A DNA stretch of 64,000 nt from Planctomycetota bacterium (GCA_003389325.1 QQVE01000004.1:1-64000); one strand, 5' to 3'; counted from the stretch's first letter, positions 45,111-55,210 are shown. Notes: generated from the letters alone by a model not told the origin. Translations and numbers: made by a program.

Positions 45111-47027
45111 TTACTCGCGCGTGGCCGGCTCGCTCACCGCCATCTTTGCTTCCTGCAATTTGGCCCGCGTTTCAAGCGTTGCTTGATGCTCCGTTCCAAG
45201 GCGCTTCGCGCGGATCTCTAGCGCATCGTTCAAGCGTTCGATGGCGGTCTCCGTGTCGTCTCGCTCGAGCAGAAGCAAGCCCATGTGGTAGAGCGACTTG
45301 GCCGTGTCGGGATGATCGGCACCCAGACACTTGCGGCGGATAGAAAGTGCCTGTTTCAGCAGCTTCTCAGCCTGATCGCGTTCGTTCTTTGCAAGGTGGA
45401 CCTGGCCAAGATAGTCGATCGCTTCGGCCGTTTTGGAGTGCATCTCCCCATAGCGCGAATGACAAATTGTACGTGCCTCCTCGAACTCGGCCGTTGCCTT
45501 GTCGTGCTCCCCTGTTTCTAGGTAAAGAATGCCGTAGCCTACTCTCAAGTCTGACACGAAATGATGATCCGGAGGCAACGTAGCCTGCAAGATTCCAGCC
45601 GCTCGGTCTAAGAGTGGCCTAGCCGCCGCAGCATCACGTTCGAAAACATCGGCAATCGCTCGACTTATGTATAGATTCGCCACCTCAAACTGTTCATTCT
45701 CCTCGTTGACCAGTGCCAATGCCTCATCGAGGCTTTTGCACGCCGAAGGGAATTGGCCGTAGGCAATTTGAGCCCTCCCGAGAGACCCTAACTCATCTCT
45801 CACATCGCGACTGCCCGGCATTTCTTTCCATGCGAGGATGGCCTGCTTGTGGAGTTCGATCGCCTTCTCATAGTTGCCCGTCTCCGTCTCAAGAAGACCC
45901 GCCACGCTCAGGGCCCGAGCCCATTGCCGCGGCAACTCCTTGAATACCGGCGTCAATTCCTCAACCACACCTTCGAGATACCTACGGGCTTCGTCGTGCT
46001 TGCCACGCACGGTCAGTATCATGGCCATCGCTATTTCCGCGTCAGCCAGCATTGCGAGCGAAACACCCCTCCGCTCTCGTAGACGAGAAACGTACTTCGC
46101 CGCGCTCTTCTCAGCACGGCCAAACTCACCTAGATTCATTTCGAGCAGGGCAAGATCTCGCCACGATCGCAGTGCGTCACCTACTTCGTTGGCCGGCAGA
46201 TCCTCTGCAATCTCAGCCGCTCTGGCTAGGTGCTTTCGCGCGGAGTCGAAGTCATTCGTCGCCTCATACGCGACCCCCAGTCTTCGAACTGCCGACGCCG
46301 TCTGCTCACTCTTCGGACCATAGATCGACTCGCACAACCGCACAAGTTCACCAATGTGCTGCTGTGTCTTACAATACTCTCCAGCGTCGAAAAGCCTGCC
46401 AGCTAGCTTTTTCAGAATCTCGACTGCGAGTTCGCCGTCCGTTTCTGTGGCGTTCTCGTAGGTTTTCCACGACTCCGCGAAGTGGCGTCGAGCATCGTCG
46501 TAGCGCTTCAGGCGCTCTTCGGCGATCGCCAGTTCAAACAGCAACTCGGCAATGCTGAGGTCGCGTTGTTTCAAGACCTCCAGGAAGACCGTCTTCGCCT
46601 GGTTATACAAATCGACGGCCTCGTCATTCGCATCGGTCTCGAGGTGGACTCGGCCCAGATCCCACAGCGCCGCTGCCTTGAGTTCCGCCCGCACCTTCGT
46701 ATCGGTGCCCGATTGCTCGACAACGCAGGAGAGACACTTCTCGGCGTGGGCATGATGCTGTAGGTCGAGGTGGATTTTGCCGAGCACGAGCAGGGCATAG
46801 AGGGTGCGCGAATCGTTCAGACCAAGCTCTTGCTCGAACAGCGCCCCGGCCCGTTCGAAATGCTCGATGGCTTCGGCATTATTATCGTTGAAATAGAGCT
46901 TGAAGCCCTCATCGAGGGCGGCTTTCGCTTGCGTCAACGCCGCATCGTCCGGTTCGGCCGCTTGCACGGCGGACACGGAGGAAATCACCACGATCAGCAA
47001 GAGCCATCCCGCAGTTCGTCGAAGCAT
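45111..47027 (-). CDS. Secreted TPR-repeat protein of atypical composition
   Basis: A 638-residue protein; the start at 47027 has AGGA eight bases upstream and a signal peptide (MLRRTAGWLLLIVVISSVSA, cleavage near VQAAE). Nearly all of the rest is tetratricopeptide repeats, many with the 42-residue kinesin-light-chain-like spacing (for example LYALLVLGKIHLDLQHHAHA; AIDYLGQVHLAKNERDQAEK; SLYHMGLLLLERDDTETAI). Base composition is visibly lower in GC than the neighbouring genes, and the gene lies between direct repeats (45060-45103 and 47180-47221). Both suggest acquisition. It is a protein-protein scaffold; partner unknown. Confidence 0.82.
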   Translation of the reverse strand: MLRRTAGWLLLIVVISSVSAVQAAEPDDAALTQAKAALDEGFKLYFNDNNAEAIEHFERAGALFEQELGLNDSRTLYALLVLGKIHLDLQHHAHAEKCLSCVVEQSGTDTKVRAELKAAALWDLGRVHLETDANDEAVDLYNQAKTVFLEVLKQRDLSIAELLFELAIAEERLKRYDDARRHFAESWKTYENATETDGELAVEILKKLAGRLFDAGEYCKTQQHIGELVRLCESIYGPKSEQTASAVRRLGVAYEATNDFDSARKHLARAAEIAEDLPANEVGDALRSWRDLALLEMNLGEFGRAEKSAAKYVSRLRERRGVSLAMLADAEIAMAMILTVRGKHDEARRYLEGVVEELTPVFKELPRQWARALSVAGLLETETGNYEKAIELHKQAILAWKEMPGSRDVRDELGSLGRAQIAYGQFPSACKSLDEALALVNEENEQFEVANLYISRAIADVFERDAAAARPLLDRAAGILQATLPPDHHFVSDLRVGYGILYLETGEHDKATAEFEEARTICHSRYGEMHSKTAEAIDYLGQVHLAKNERDQAEKLLKQALSIRRKCLGADHPDTAKSLYHMGLLLLERDDTETAIERLNDALEIRAKRLGTEHQATLETRAKLQEAKMAVSEPATRE

Positions 47028-47179
47028 GCCAGCCGTCCTATTGCTCGAGCAATTCCCAGGGTCACGCACACGATCGCGCGCCATCATTGGAACGTTCGCG
47101 GAATTCCCAAACAAGACGAGTTGCGGGTCGGCGGCGAGCACGCCCGCGACGTCCATGCGGCGCCGTATCCCGCGATCGT

Positions 47180-47221
47180 GAGCTGTTCGCGCAAGAAACT
47201 AGCCCGAAGCGCCAGCGAGGG
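47180..47221 (+). repeat. Right copy of the direct repeat
   Basis: GAGCTGTTCGCGCAAG followed by AAACTAGCCCGAAGCGCC. It repeats 45060-45100, including what reads as the final E-L-F-A codons of a DUF1501 gene with the stop TAA changed to CAA. Upstream sequence only weakly resembles the rest of that gene, so only this short end was duplicated or has been kept. Confidence 0.65.
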
Positions 47222-47271
47222 CATGCGCTTTGATGCACATAACAACCCTTGCTCGCGCCTCGGGCTAGTTT
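47199..47271. repeat. Dispersed GCTTCGGGCT repeat, inverted pair
   Basis: A minus-orientation copy (47199-47223) and a plus-orientation copy (47244-47271) flank about 20 bases, between the TPR gene and the FKBP gene. The layout is the same as at 18707-18779. Confidence 0.8.
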
Positions 47272-47295
47272 CGAATCGTTTCGACTTCAGGCCGA

Positions 47296-47739
47296 CTACT
47301 CGATGTCGAGCAGTTCGACGGTGAAGTGCAGCGTGGCGTTGGGGGGAATGACGCCGCCGGCGCCGCGGGGGCCGTAGCCGAGGTCGGGCGGAATTTCGAG
47401 CTCGATCATGCCGCCCTTGCCGACGTACTGCAGGCCCTCGGTCCAGCCGGGGATGACGCCCTGCAGCGGAAAGGAGATGGGCTCGCCGCGCTTGTAAGAA
47501 CTGTCAAACACGGTGCCGTCGTCGAGCCAGCCCTTGTAGTTGACGGTGACCGTGTCCTTGGCGGACGGCTTTTCGCCGTCCGACTTGCGTTGAATGCGGT
47601 ACTTCAGGCCCGACTTGGTCGTCGTGAATTCCTTCGGCGCGTCCTTGTCGACCGGGCCCGGCTCGGCCGAAAAGCCTCCCTGGGCAAATCCGAGCCCCAA
47701 GGCCAGGCCCAATCCGAACAGCAAACGGCTGATGATCAT
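47296..47739 (-). CDS. Exported FKBP-type peptidyl-prolyl isomerase
   Basis: A 147-residue protein with GGGAGA four bases before the ATG at 47739. The signal peptide is MIISRLLFGLGLALGLGFAQ. The FKBP domain is complete: VTVNYKGWLDDGTVFDSSY, GVIPGWTEGLQYVGKGGMI, IPPDLGYGPRGAGG and VIPPNATLHFTVELLDIE. Active-site residues (Tyr, Asp, Phe, Val-Ile, Trp, Tyr and a C-terminal Phe) are present. It folds proteins outside the cytoplasm by cis-trans prolyl isomerisation. The next gene upstream is divergent. Confidence 0.93.
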   Translation of the reverse strand: MIISRLLFGLGLALGLGFAQGGFSAEPGPVDKDAPKEFTTTKSGLKYRIQRKSDGEKPSAKDTVTVNYKGWLDDGTVFDSSYKRGEPISFPLQGVIPGWTEGLQYVGKGGMIELEIPPDLGYGPRGAGGVIPPNATLHFTVELLDIE

Positions 47740-47962
47740 CTTGTCTCCCGCGGTCAATATCCAATGATTCTCGGCCCGGCGCATCGAACGCCGGACGCTT
47801 CGCTTCCAAAAGATACGTCGCGGACGGGCGATCGGGCTACGGCAAATCGGGCCCGTTTAGGCATCATCGTCCTGCCGCAACGCATCGGTGAGCGGTTATA
47901 CTAGCGGCAATCCCGTGCGACCGGCGGCGCAGTATTCCACAAACGACTGACACGAGACGGCA

Positions 47963-50900
47963 ATGCGGACAGCCTGGCTCATCGCGGCATGCCTGGCACT
48001 GGGGGCCCCGGTGGCCCCGGCCGCCGAGCCGCCGCCGCCGGAACTGCTGGCCGACGTGATGCCGCTGCTGAAGACGCGCTGCGTCAAATGCCACGGCCCG
48101 GCCAAGAGCGAGGCGGGGCTGGTGCTCAGTACGCCCGGCACGCTGGCCCGCGGCGGCGATAGCGGCGCGCTGGTGGGCGACGATCTCGCCGCCAGCCTGC
48201 TCTGGCAGCGGGTCGCGGCCGATGAGATGCCGCCCGAGGACCCGCTCTCCGACGAAGAGAAAGCAACGCTGCGGGCGTGGATCGCCGGCGGGGCTGACGG
48301 ACTGCCGGAGTCACCGAGCAATCACGCCTCGGGCGACCACTGGGCGTTCGTGCCGCTGGAGCTTCCAGAAGTGCCGCAGGTGCAACACGCCGAGATTGCT
48401 CGCACGGAAGTCGATCGGTTTCTGCTGGCCAAGCTCGAAGCGCGGGGATTGTCGTTCAATCCCGAGGCGGACCGCGCGACGCTCATCCGACGCGTGGCCT
48501 TCGACCTGACCGGGCTGCCGCCGACGCTTGATGAAATCGCAGCCTACCAGCGCGACACTTCGCCGGATGCCTACGGGCGGATGGTCGACCGCTACCTGGC
48601 CTCGCCCCACTACGGCGAGCGATGGGGCAAGTTCTGGCTCGACGCGGCGGGCTATGCCGACAGCAACGGCTACTTCAGCGCCGATACTGATCGCCCGCTG
48701 GCCTACCGCTACCGCGACTACGTCGTGCGGGCACTCAACGCCGACAAGCCGTTCGACCGGTTCGTGGTCGAGCAACTGGCCGGCGACGAACTCTCGGGCT
48801 TCGCACCGGGCGAGGACGCTACGCCGGAGGTCATCTCGCTGCTCGAGGCCACGCACTACCTGCGCAACGGGCAGGACGGCACCGATTCGAGCGACGGCAA
48901 TCCCGACGAGTTGAAGAACGACCGCTACGCGGCGCTTGAGACCTGCATGCAAATCGTGGGCTCGTCGCTGTTGGGGCTGACCGTGGGCTGCGCGAAGTGC
49001 CACGACCACAAGTTCGAGCCGATCACGCAACGCGAGTACTACCAACTGCAGTCGGTGTTCTATCCAGCGTTCAACGTCGAAGATTGGAAGAAGCCTGGCG
49101 AACGGTTCGTGTTTGCCAACCTGCCCGGCGAACTCGAGGCCTGGCAGGACAAGAGTGAGCGGATCGACGGCGAGATTGCCACGCTGCGGGCCGCGTTTGC
49201 CGAGTGGATCCGCGAGCATCGCCCGCCGTCGCAGGTGCTGTTCGAGGATGCCTTCGTCGAGGGCGGGCCGCCGCTCGTGGACGGCTGGAGCAACACGGCC
49301 CCCGGCGACGATGCGGCCAGTGGCACGCCGCCGGTCGCGCTCGATGCAAACGAGGCGCCCGGGGCGCTTGCCAGCGCGGGCACGCTGCGGATTCTGGAAA
49401 GCGGGGCCTCGGGCGATCGCTGGCTCTCGACCCGGCAGGCGTTCGACTGGACGCCGGAGGCCGCAGGGCAGTGGATCCAAGCCACGTTCGACCTGGTCGA
49501 CGACAAGGCCTCGGAAACCGGCACGCCGGCGGCGCGGATCGCCTACCTGATCGCCCTGCACGACTTCGACGATAGCAGCCCCGTGGCCGGCGGCAATTTG
49601 TTGTTCGACGGCAACCCGGCCGGCGGAGCGCCTTTGCACCTCGACTATCCCGGCGGCGACTCCGAGGCCCGCGGCACGCTGGGGTCGGCAAAGTACGAGC
49701 CGGGCCACAACTATGGCGTGCGCGTCACCCGCACCGCTGAAGGCAGGTTTCGCCTCGAGCACCTCTACGATCACGTGCCCGACGGCGAGCCGATCGAGTT
49801 GGGAGCCGCCGACCTACCGGAAGGAGGTTTCGGCTTCGAGTACTGCTGCGGGCGGAGCTTCGTGGTCGACAACGTGCGGGTCGAGCAAAGCGCCGCCGAC
49901 GAGGAGAACGTCACCGCCGGCCGGCAACTGCTCGAAGAACAAATACGGCGTCAGCAGAAGCTGGCCGAAACGATTCAAGCCAAGGAAGCCGAGCGCGGCT
50001 CGCGGCCCGGCAAGATCGCCTGGATGACCGACCGCGCGGCCGATCCGCCGGAGGTGCATCTGCTGCTGCGCGGCAATCACCAAACGCCGGGCGAAGCGGT
50101 TGAACCGGCACCGCTGGCGGCGTTGGCCAGCCCGTCGGGCGACCTCGACGTCGAACCGCCCTTCGATGGAGCAACCTCTACCGGCCGCCGCCTGGCTTGG
50201 GCGCGCTGGGTCACGCGCGACGGCTCGCGCCCGGCGTCGCTGTTGGCCCGAGTGCAGGTGAATCGAATCTGGCAGCAGTACTTTGGCACGGGCATCGTCG
50301 CGACGCCCGACAACCTGGGCACGAGCGGCTCGCCGCCGTCGCATCGCGAGTTGCTCGATTACCTGGCGGCCCGGTTCGTCGAGAGCGGCTGGAGCACGAA
50401 GGCGCTTCATCGCCTGATCGTGAACTCTGCCGCGTATCGCCAGTCGAGCCGGTTGGCGCCCGAGGCGCAAGCGATCGATCCCGAAAATCGGCTGTTGTGG
50501 CGGCGTTCGGTGCGGCGGCTCGATGCCGAGGCGCTGCGTGACGCGATGCTGGCCACCAGCGGATCGCTGGATGAGACCTTCGGCGGGCCGTACGTGCCCA
50601 GCCGGCGCGACACGGCGGGCGAGATCGTCGTGGGCGACGTGCCGGGCGCGCATCGGCGCAGTCTCTACTTACAGCAGCGCCGCACGCAAACGGTGAGCCT
50701 GCTGGCCGTGTTCGACGCGCCGAGCATCGTGTTCAATTGCGTCGAACGTCCGGTGTCGACGATTCCGCTGCAGTCGCTCAGCCTGCTCAACTCCGATTTC
50801 ATGCGGCGCCAGGCCCGAAGCTTTGCCGAGCGTTTGCAGGCCGAAGCGGGCGACGACGCGAACGCGCGCCTTGAGCGGGCCTTTCTGCTGGCGTTGGCTC

Positions 50901-51052
50901 GCGGCCCGAGCGACGCGGAGCGCGCGGCGGCGGTCGAGTTCCTGAGCGTGCAGCACGACGTGTACGCCGAGCGAGACGATCGCGACGTGCAAAGTTGGAC
51001 GGATTTTTGCCAGATGCTGTTGGCCAGCAACGCGTTTCTGTACCTGGAGTGA
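47963..51052 (+). CDS. Planctomycete cytochrome c/DUF1549/DUF1553 protein (second)
   Basis: A 1029-residue exported protein with signal peptide MRTAWLIAACLALGAPVAPA. The PSCyt1 haem motif is C40-x-x-C43-H44, with a Met-Pro-Pro (EMPPEDP) downstream. DUF1549: RTEVDRFLLAKLEARG, DLTGLPPTLDEI, ASPHYGERWGKFWLDAAGYA and VGCAKCHDHKFEPIT. A jelly-roll-like insert (about 415-640; DSSPVAGGNLLFDGNPAGG; GFGFEYCCGRSFVVDNVRVE) replaces the different insert of the paralogue at 38129. A short coiled coil (EEQIRRQQKLAETIQAKEA) leads into DUF1553 (SLLARVQVNRIWQQYFGTG; NSAAYRQSSRL; STIPLQSLSLLNSDF). It precedes its DUF1501 partner by five bases. Confidence 0.9.
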   Translation: MRTAWLIAACLALGAPVAPAAEPPPPELLADVMPLLKTRCVKCHGPAKSEAGLVLSTPGTLARGGDSGALVGDDLAASLLWQRVAADEMPPEDPLSDEEKATLRAWIAGGADGLPESPSNHASGDHWAFVPLELPEVPQVQHAEIARTEVDRFLLAKLEARGLSFNPEADRATLIRRVAFDLTGLPPTLDEIAAYQRDTSPDAYGRMVDRYLASPHYGERWGKFWLDAAGYADSNGYFSADTDRPLAYRYRDYVVRALNADKPFDRFVVEQLAGDELSGFAPGEDATPEVISLLEATHYLRNGQDGTDSSDGNPDELKNDRYAALETCMQIVGSSLLGLTVGCAKCHDHKFEPITQREYYQLQSVFYPAFNVEDWKKPGERFVFANLPGELEAWQDKSERIDGEIATLRAAFAEWIREHRPPSQVLFEDAFVEGGPPLVDGWSNTAPGDDAASGTPPVALDANEAPGALASAGTLRILESGASGDRWLSTRQAFDWTPEAAGQWIQATFDLVDDKASETGTPAARIAYLIALHDFDDSSPVAGGNLLFDGNPAGGAPLHLDYPGGDSEARGTLGSAKYEPGHNYGVRVTRTAEGRFRLEHLYDHVPDGEPIELGAADLPEGGFGFEYCCGRSFVVDNVRVEQSAADEENVTAGRQLLEEQIRRQQKLAETIQAKEAERGSRPGKIAWMTDRAADPPEVHLLLRGNHQTPGEAVEPAPLAALASPSGDLDVEPPFDGATSTGRRLAWARWVTRDGSRPASLLARVQVNRIWQQYFGTGIVATPDNLGTSGSPPSHRELLDYLAARFVESGWSTKALHRLIVNSAAYRQSSRLAPEAQAIDPENRLLWRRSVRRLDAEALRDAMLATSGSLDETFGGPYVPSRRDTAGEIVVGDVPGAHRRSLYLQQRRTQTVSLLAVFDAPSIVFNCVERPVSTIPLQSLSLLNSDFMRRQARSFAERLQAEAGDDANARLERAFLLALARGPSDAERAAAVEFLSVQHDVYAERDDRDVQSWTDFCQMLLASNAFLYLE

Positions 51053-51057
51053 GCGCG

Positions 51058-52470
51058 ATGAAGGAAGACCACGGCCGACAACTTCTCCACGGCGGCACGG
51101 AACTTTCGCGACGCGTGTTTCTGGGCAACTGCGCGGGGTCGCTGGGCGGATTGGCGCTCGCGCATTTGCTGGGCAGCGAAGCGCAAGCCGCCGCGCCGCA
51201 CAAGGCGGCCCAGGCCAAGAGCGTGATCTGCCTGTTTCAGCACGGTGGGCCGAGTCAGATGGACCTGTTCGACCCCAAGCCGGCGCTGGCCAAGTACCAC
51301 GGCCAGCCGTACCCCGGCGAAGGGCTCGAGGTGCACTTCACGAACCAGGTGGGCAACGTGCTGGCCTCGCCGTTCAAGTTTTCCAGGCACGGCCAGTGCG
51401 GCATGGAGCTTTGCGAGCTGCTGCCCCACACGGCCCGGGTGGCCGATGACCTGACGCTGGTCCGCTCGATGAACACCGAGAGCGTCGATCACGAAAGCGC
51501 CCTGCGGCTGATCCACACGGGCAAGTTCCTGGCCGGCATGCCCACTTGGGGCGCGTGGGTCACCTACGCGCTGGGCACCGAAAACGGAAACCTACCCGCC
51601 TACGTCGTGCTGTCCGACCCCGGCGGTCTGCCGGTCGACGGCGAGCGCAACTGGTCGGCCGGATGGCTGCCGGCCGTGTACCAGGGCACGCCGTTTCGCG
51701 CGGGCGACTCGCCGGTGCTGAACCTGCAAACCCCGCCCGGCGTTTCGGCCGCGGCCCGAACGAATCAGATGCAGTTCCTCGAGCGGCTCAATCGGGCGCA
51801 CCTGGCACAGCATCCGGAAAACAGCGAGCTGGCCGCGCGGCTGACGAATTTCGAGATCGCCGCGCGGATGCAAACGGCCGTGCCCGACGTGCTCGACATC
51901 TCCGACGAGACGGCCGAAACGCAGTCCCTGTACGGGCTCGACAATCCGGCGACGCAGGAATATGGCATGCGGTGTCTGCTCGCGCGGCGGCTGGTGGAGC
52001 AGGGCGTGCGGTTCGTGCAGGTGTTTCTGCAATCGCAGCCCTGGGACACACACAGCAAGAACGCCGAAAGCCTGAAGGGGCTGTGTGCCAAGACCGATCA
52101 ACCGAGCGCCGCCCTGGTGCAGGACCTGAAGCGGCGGGGACTGCTCGACTCGACGATCGTGCTGTGGACGGGCGAGTTCGGCCGGCAGCCCATCTCGCAA
52201 GGACCCGACGGGCGCGACCACAACCGCCGCGGCTTTTCGCTGTGGCTGGCCGGCGGCGGTTTCAAGGGCGGATACGTGCACGGCGCCACCGACGACTTCG
52301 GCTACGAATCGGTCGAAGACGTCGTGACGGTGCACGACCTGCACGCCACGCTGTTGGCGGCGCTGGGGCTCGATCACCACCGGCTGACCTATCCGCACGA
52401 AGGCCGCCCGGCAAGTTTGAGCGATGCCGACGTGACGGGCGCCCGAGTCGTGAGCGAGTTGCTGGCGTAA
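51058..52470 (+). CDS. DUF1501-family secreted protein (operon partner, second)
   Basis: A 470-residue protein beginning five bases after the preceding stop. Its leader has SRRVFLGNCAGSLGGLALAH, a twin-arginine type. DUF1501 motifs: CLFQHGGPSQMDLFDPKPAL, MELCELLPHTARVADDLTLV, GTPFRAGDSPVLNLQTPPG, CLLARRLVEQGVRFVQVF, WTGEFGRQPISQGPDGRDHN, GFSLWLAGGGFKGG and DLHATLLAALGLDHHRLTYP. It is closest in layout to the DUF1501 protein at 41170. It is expected to function with the cytochrome-type protein at 47963. Confidence 0.9.
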   Translation: MKEDHGRQLLHGGTELSRRVFLGNCAGSLGGLALAHLLGSEAQAAAPHKAAQAKSVICLFQHGGPSQMDLFDPKPALAKYHGQPYPGEGLEVHFTNQVGNVLASPFKFSRHGQCGMELCELLPHTARVADDLTLVRSMNTESVDHESALRLIHTGKFLAGMPTWGAWVTYALGTENGNLPAYVVLSDPGGLPVDGERNWSAGWLPAVYQGTPFRAGDSPVLNLQTPPGVSAAARTNQMQFLERLNRAHLAQHPENSELAARLTNFEIAARMQTAVPDVLDISDETAETQSLYGLDNPATQEYGMRCLLARRLVEQGVRFVQVFLQSQPWDTHSKNAESLKGLCAKTDQPSAALVQDLKRRGLLDSTIVLWTGEFGRQPISQGPDGRDHNRRGFSLWLAGGGFKGGYVHGATDDFGYESVEDVVTVHDLHATLLAALGLDHHRLTYPHEGRPASLSDADVTGARVVSELLA

Positions 52471-52495
52471 ACGGCCGCCGCAACATTCCGCGACG

Positions 52496-55210
52496 CTACG
52501 CCCAGTCTTCGTCGAGCAGCAGCAGAAGCGCGTCGACCGCGTCGTCCGACGCCAGCTCTTTGTCGGCCAGGTCCTCGGCCCAGGCCAAATCGACGGCCAG
52601 CGCCACCGCGGCGCTTGAGGCCGGCGCCGACTCGGCGGACTCGACCAGGGGCACCGCGGAGGACGATGCCGAGGTCGTCGCGGCAGGCGCTGCCAGCGCG
52701 AGAGCTACCGCTTCTTCCTCGTCGCCGGACAGCGCCAACGGTTCCGCCGACGCGGGGGCCGGCGGGCCCGAGCCATAAGGCCAGGGGTACAGCGGCAGGT
52801 TCGACTTCACGCGGATTTCGGTCGTGAACACGTAGTCGGGCACGCCCGGGGCCGGATGATCGAACGTCAACTCGACGAAGTAGCCGGTCGCTCCGCTGCC
52901 GGGCATAGGCACGTCCCCGACGTAGGTGCCGCCGCCTTGGTCGGCCAGGATCGAACTGGTCCAGGTGATGCCGGGATTGTACGCGCGGCGAAAGTCGCGG
53001 GCCGAGTTGTTCGTGGCCTGCCAGAGCCGCACCGACAGCGGCGCGGTCGTGGCCGTGACCTGGATCTCGCCATCCTGGGCCACCGTCCAGGAGAACTCGG
53101 GCAGCGTGCGATTGTTCAAGATGGCTTCGTAAAAGCCATAGGTACTTTCGCCGGCTCGACCGTCCAGGCCGTGGCCCGTGTTGGGCAGGTAGCGCAGGTA
53201 GTTCTCGGTGCCGGGGATGTCGTCGAAGTAGTACTGCGCCGAGTCGGAAACGAAGAACTCGTCGCCGGCCGAGTTGATCAACAGCTTGGGCATGTCGTCG
53301 AACATGCCATTGTTCAAATAGCGGTACGGGTCGACGATCTGCGACAGCTCCTGGGCCTCGGGCGTGAGGATGCGAGAGAAAATCTGCTCGTCTTCGTAGT
53401 CGTGGACCGCCGGCGAGAAGAAGCCGTAGACGTTGTAGTGGTGGACCATCTGCGGGCCCTGGTTGAGCACGTCGATCACGCCGGGGATGATGGCCCGCAC
53501 GCGATCGTCGACCGCGGCGGTGAGCCAGGTGGTCCAACCGCGCTTGGAGTAGCCGGTAACGACGAAGTCGTCGATCTGCTCGGTAGGACGCACCGTCGGG
53601 ATGAAGTCCTGCACGGAGTCCATCGCGCGGACAGCGCTTTTGGCCATGGCCACCAGCACGGGCCAGGTTTCGTTGCCGGGGTCGCCGATGCCGGACAGGA
53701 AGCGATCGAACGAGTAGGCGATGATTTCGTCCTCGGAGCGCGGACCGTAGTCGTCGCCGACGAATTCCAGCGGCTGGCTGGGCACGGTCCGCAACCGCAC
53801 GGTGACCGTGCCGGTGGCCAGCGCCAGGTCGCGCATGTCGGAGTTCGGCGAGTTGGGGGCCGAGCCGAAACTGTTGTTGCCGCCGGTGATGTACAGCAGG
53901 GCGGTCTCGGAGAGCGCACCGTTGGGCACGACCACTTCGACCCAGTGTCGCCAGTCGGGCTTGTCCACGTCGGCGCTCGAGCGCCAGGTTTGGCTGGTCA
54001 TGTCGAGCACATAGAACGTATAGCCGGCTCCCACTACCGTCTTGGCCACCGTGTAGTGGTACGACGCGTCGGCCGCGGCGACGTAGTCGGCCAGCGCCGT
54101 CGAGGTGCGGGTGTCGACCTCGAGCGCCAAATCGGGGCTGATGCTCTCCTGGCCATCGCTGCCGACGACGCGGGCCCGCAGCGTGATGTCGTATTGCGTC
54201 GGGTTGGCGGGCAAGTCGTGGTCGAGACTAAACGTCGAGGCGCTGGCGAACAGCGTCGACTGCGTGTAGTTGGTTTCGCCCAGGTCGGCGTAGTCGCCGT
54301 CGTTGTTCAGATCGACGTCGATCGACACGACCGTACCGTCGGGTAACGTGGCGGAGCTTTCGGCCGTCACGGTCAATTGCGGCGTGAGGTCGATCGTGAA
54401 GGGGACCAGCGACGTCAGCTCGAGCGCCGGAGCATCGGCCAGGTTGATCTTGGTCAGCACGCCCCCGTTGTTGCGAGCCACGATCTGATCGACCGCGTTG
54501 ACCACGCCGCTGCGGTCGTAGTCCCAGGGGTTGTTGACGCCCACGCCGAAGCCGGGGTTTGCGCGAGCCGCGATTTCGTCCGTGGCACTGGTGATGAACA
54601 CGGTGGGCGAGCCGCTGCCGTCGTCGCCGATACGGTTGCCGAAGAAAAACTCGTCGGACTCGCTGAGCCCGGTATTCGTATTGAAGCCGCCCGTGGCGTC
54701 GTTGCCCTCGAAGATCACGCGCAGCCAGCGATTGGCAATGGCGCCGTCGGGCCAAACGAGCCCGATGCGGTCGGAGCCCAAGACGCCCGCGCCGGGCCGG
54801 ATCGAAATCGAGCTGGGCTGCGGAGCCGCCACCCAGGTGTCGGGCGACGTATCGCCCAGCGAGGTGCTCACGTAAAACTGGAAGTCGTCGGTCGAGATGG
54901 GGCTTTGCAGGTCGTCGACGTCGATCATCAGCCCGTTGATGCCGCGCGAGAAGCTGGTAATGTTGTCGAACGCGGCCGGACCGTCGCCGCGCTGGTAGGG
55001 CGACTTGTTGAAGGCGATCGCGCCGTCGTCGCTGGCGCTCACGCCGGGCGTGAAGCCGTCGAACTTCGAGTTGTTGTAGAAGATTTCGCGCCCCGCGACC
55101 GCCGTCAACAAGCGGCGGCTCTCCAACTCCTCGAAGCGCGGGTAGCCGCGGGAACACCGTACTTTGGCCGACCGTCCGCGCGAGATGGACCGGGCTCGTA
55201 AGTCGCTCAT
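52496..55210 (-). CDS. Secreted PqaA-like protein with N-terminal shared module (copy 3)
   Basis: A 904-residue protein; the ATG at 55210 has GGAG nine bases upstream. It opens with the planctomycete extracellular motif (RFEELESRRLLTA, about 25-37). Residues about 40-245 form a module (REIFYNNSKFDGFTPG; SFSRGINGLMIDVDD; VWPDGAIANRWLRVIFEG; DEFFFGNRIGD) ending in a dockerin-like loop (YDRSGVVNAVDQIVARNN). The same module lies at the C-terminus of the protein at 56805. A DVDLNNDGDYADLGET linker follows, then the PqaA domain (VLDMTSQTWR; LLYITGGNN; GYSKRGWTTW; NSAGDEFFVSDSAQ; PNTGHGLD). An acidic Ala/Ser-rich tail ends in DALLLLLDEDWA. Confidence 0.85.
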   Translation of the reverse strand: MSDLRARSISRGRSAKVRCSRGYPRFEELESRRLLTAVAGREIFYNNSKFDGFTPGVSASDDGAIAFNKSPYQRGDGPAAFDNITSFSRGINGLMIDVDDLQSPISTDDFQFYVSTSLGDTSPDTWVAAPQPSSISIRPGAGVLGSDRIGLVWPDGAIANRWLRVIFEGNDATGGFNTNTGLSESDEFFFGNRIGDDGSGSPTVFITSATDEIAARANPGFGVGVNNPWDYDRSGVVNAVDQIVARNNGGVLTKINLADAPALELTSLVPFTIDLTPQLTVTAESSATLPDGTVVSIDVDLNNDGDYADLGETNYTQSTLFASASTFSLDHDLPANPTQYDITLRARVVGSDGQESISPDLALEVDTRTSTALADYVAAADASYHYTVAKTVVGAGYTFYVLDMTSQTWRSSADVDKPDWRHWVEVVVPNGALSETALLYITGGNNSFGSAPNSPNSDMRDLALATGTVTVRLRTVPSQPLEFVGDDYGPRSEDEIIAYSFDRFLSGIGDPGNETWPVLVAMAKSAVRAMDSVQDFIPTVRPTEQIDDFVVTGYSKRGWTTWLTAAVDDRVRAIIPGVIDVLNQGPQMVHHYNVYGFFSPAVHDYEDEQIFSRILTPEAQELSQIVDPYRYLNNGMFDDMPKLLINSAGDEFFVSDSAQYYFDDIPGTENYLRYLPNTGHGLDGRAGESTYGFYEAILNNRTLPEFSWTVAQDGEIQVTATTAPLSVRLWQATNNSARDFRRAYNPGITWTSSILADQGGGTYVGDVPMPGSGATGYFVELTFDHPAPGVPDYVFTTEIRVKSNLPLYPWPYGSGPPAPASAEPLALSGDEEEAVALALAAPAATTSASSSAVPLVESAESAPASSAAVALAVDLAWAEDLADKELASDDAVDALLLLLDEDWA

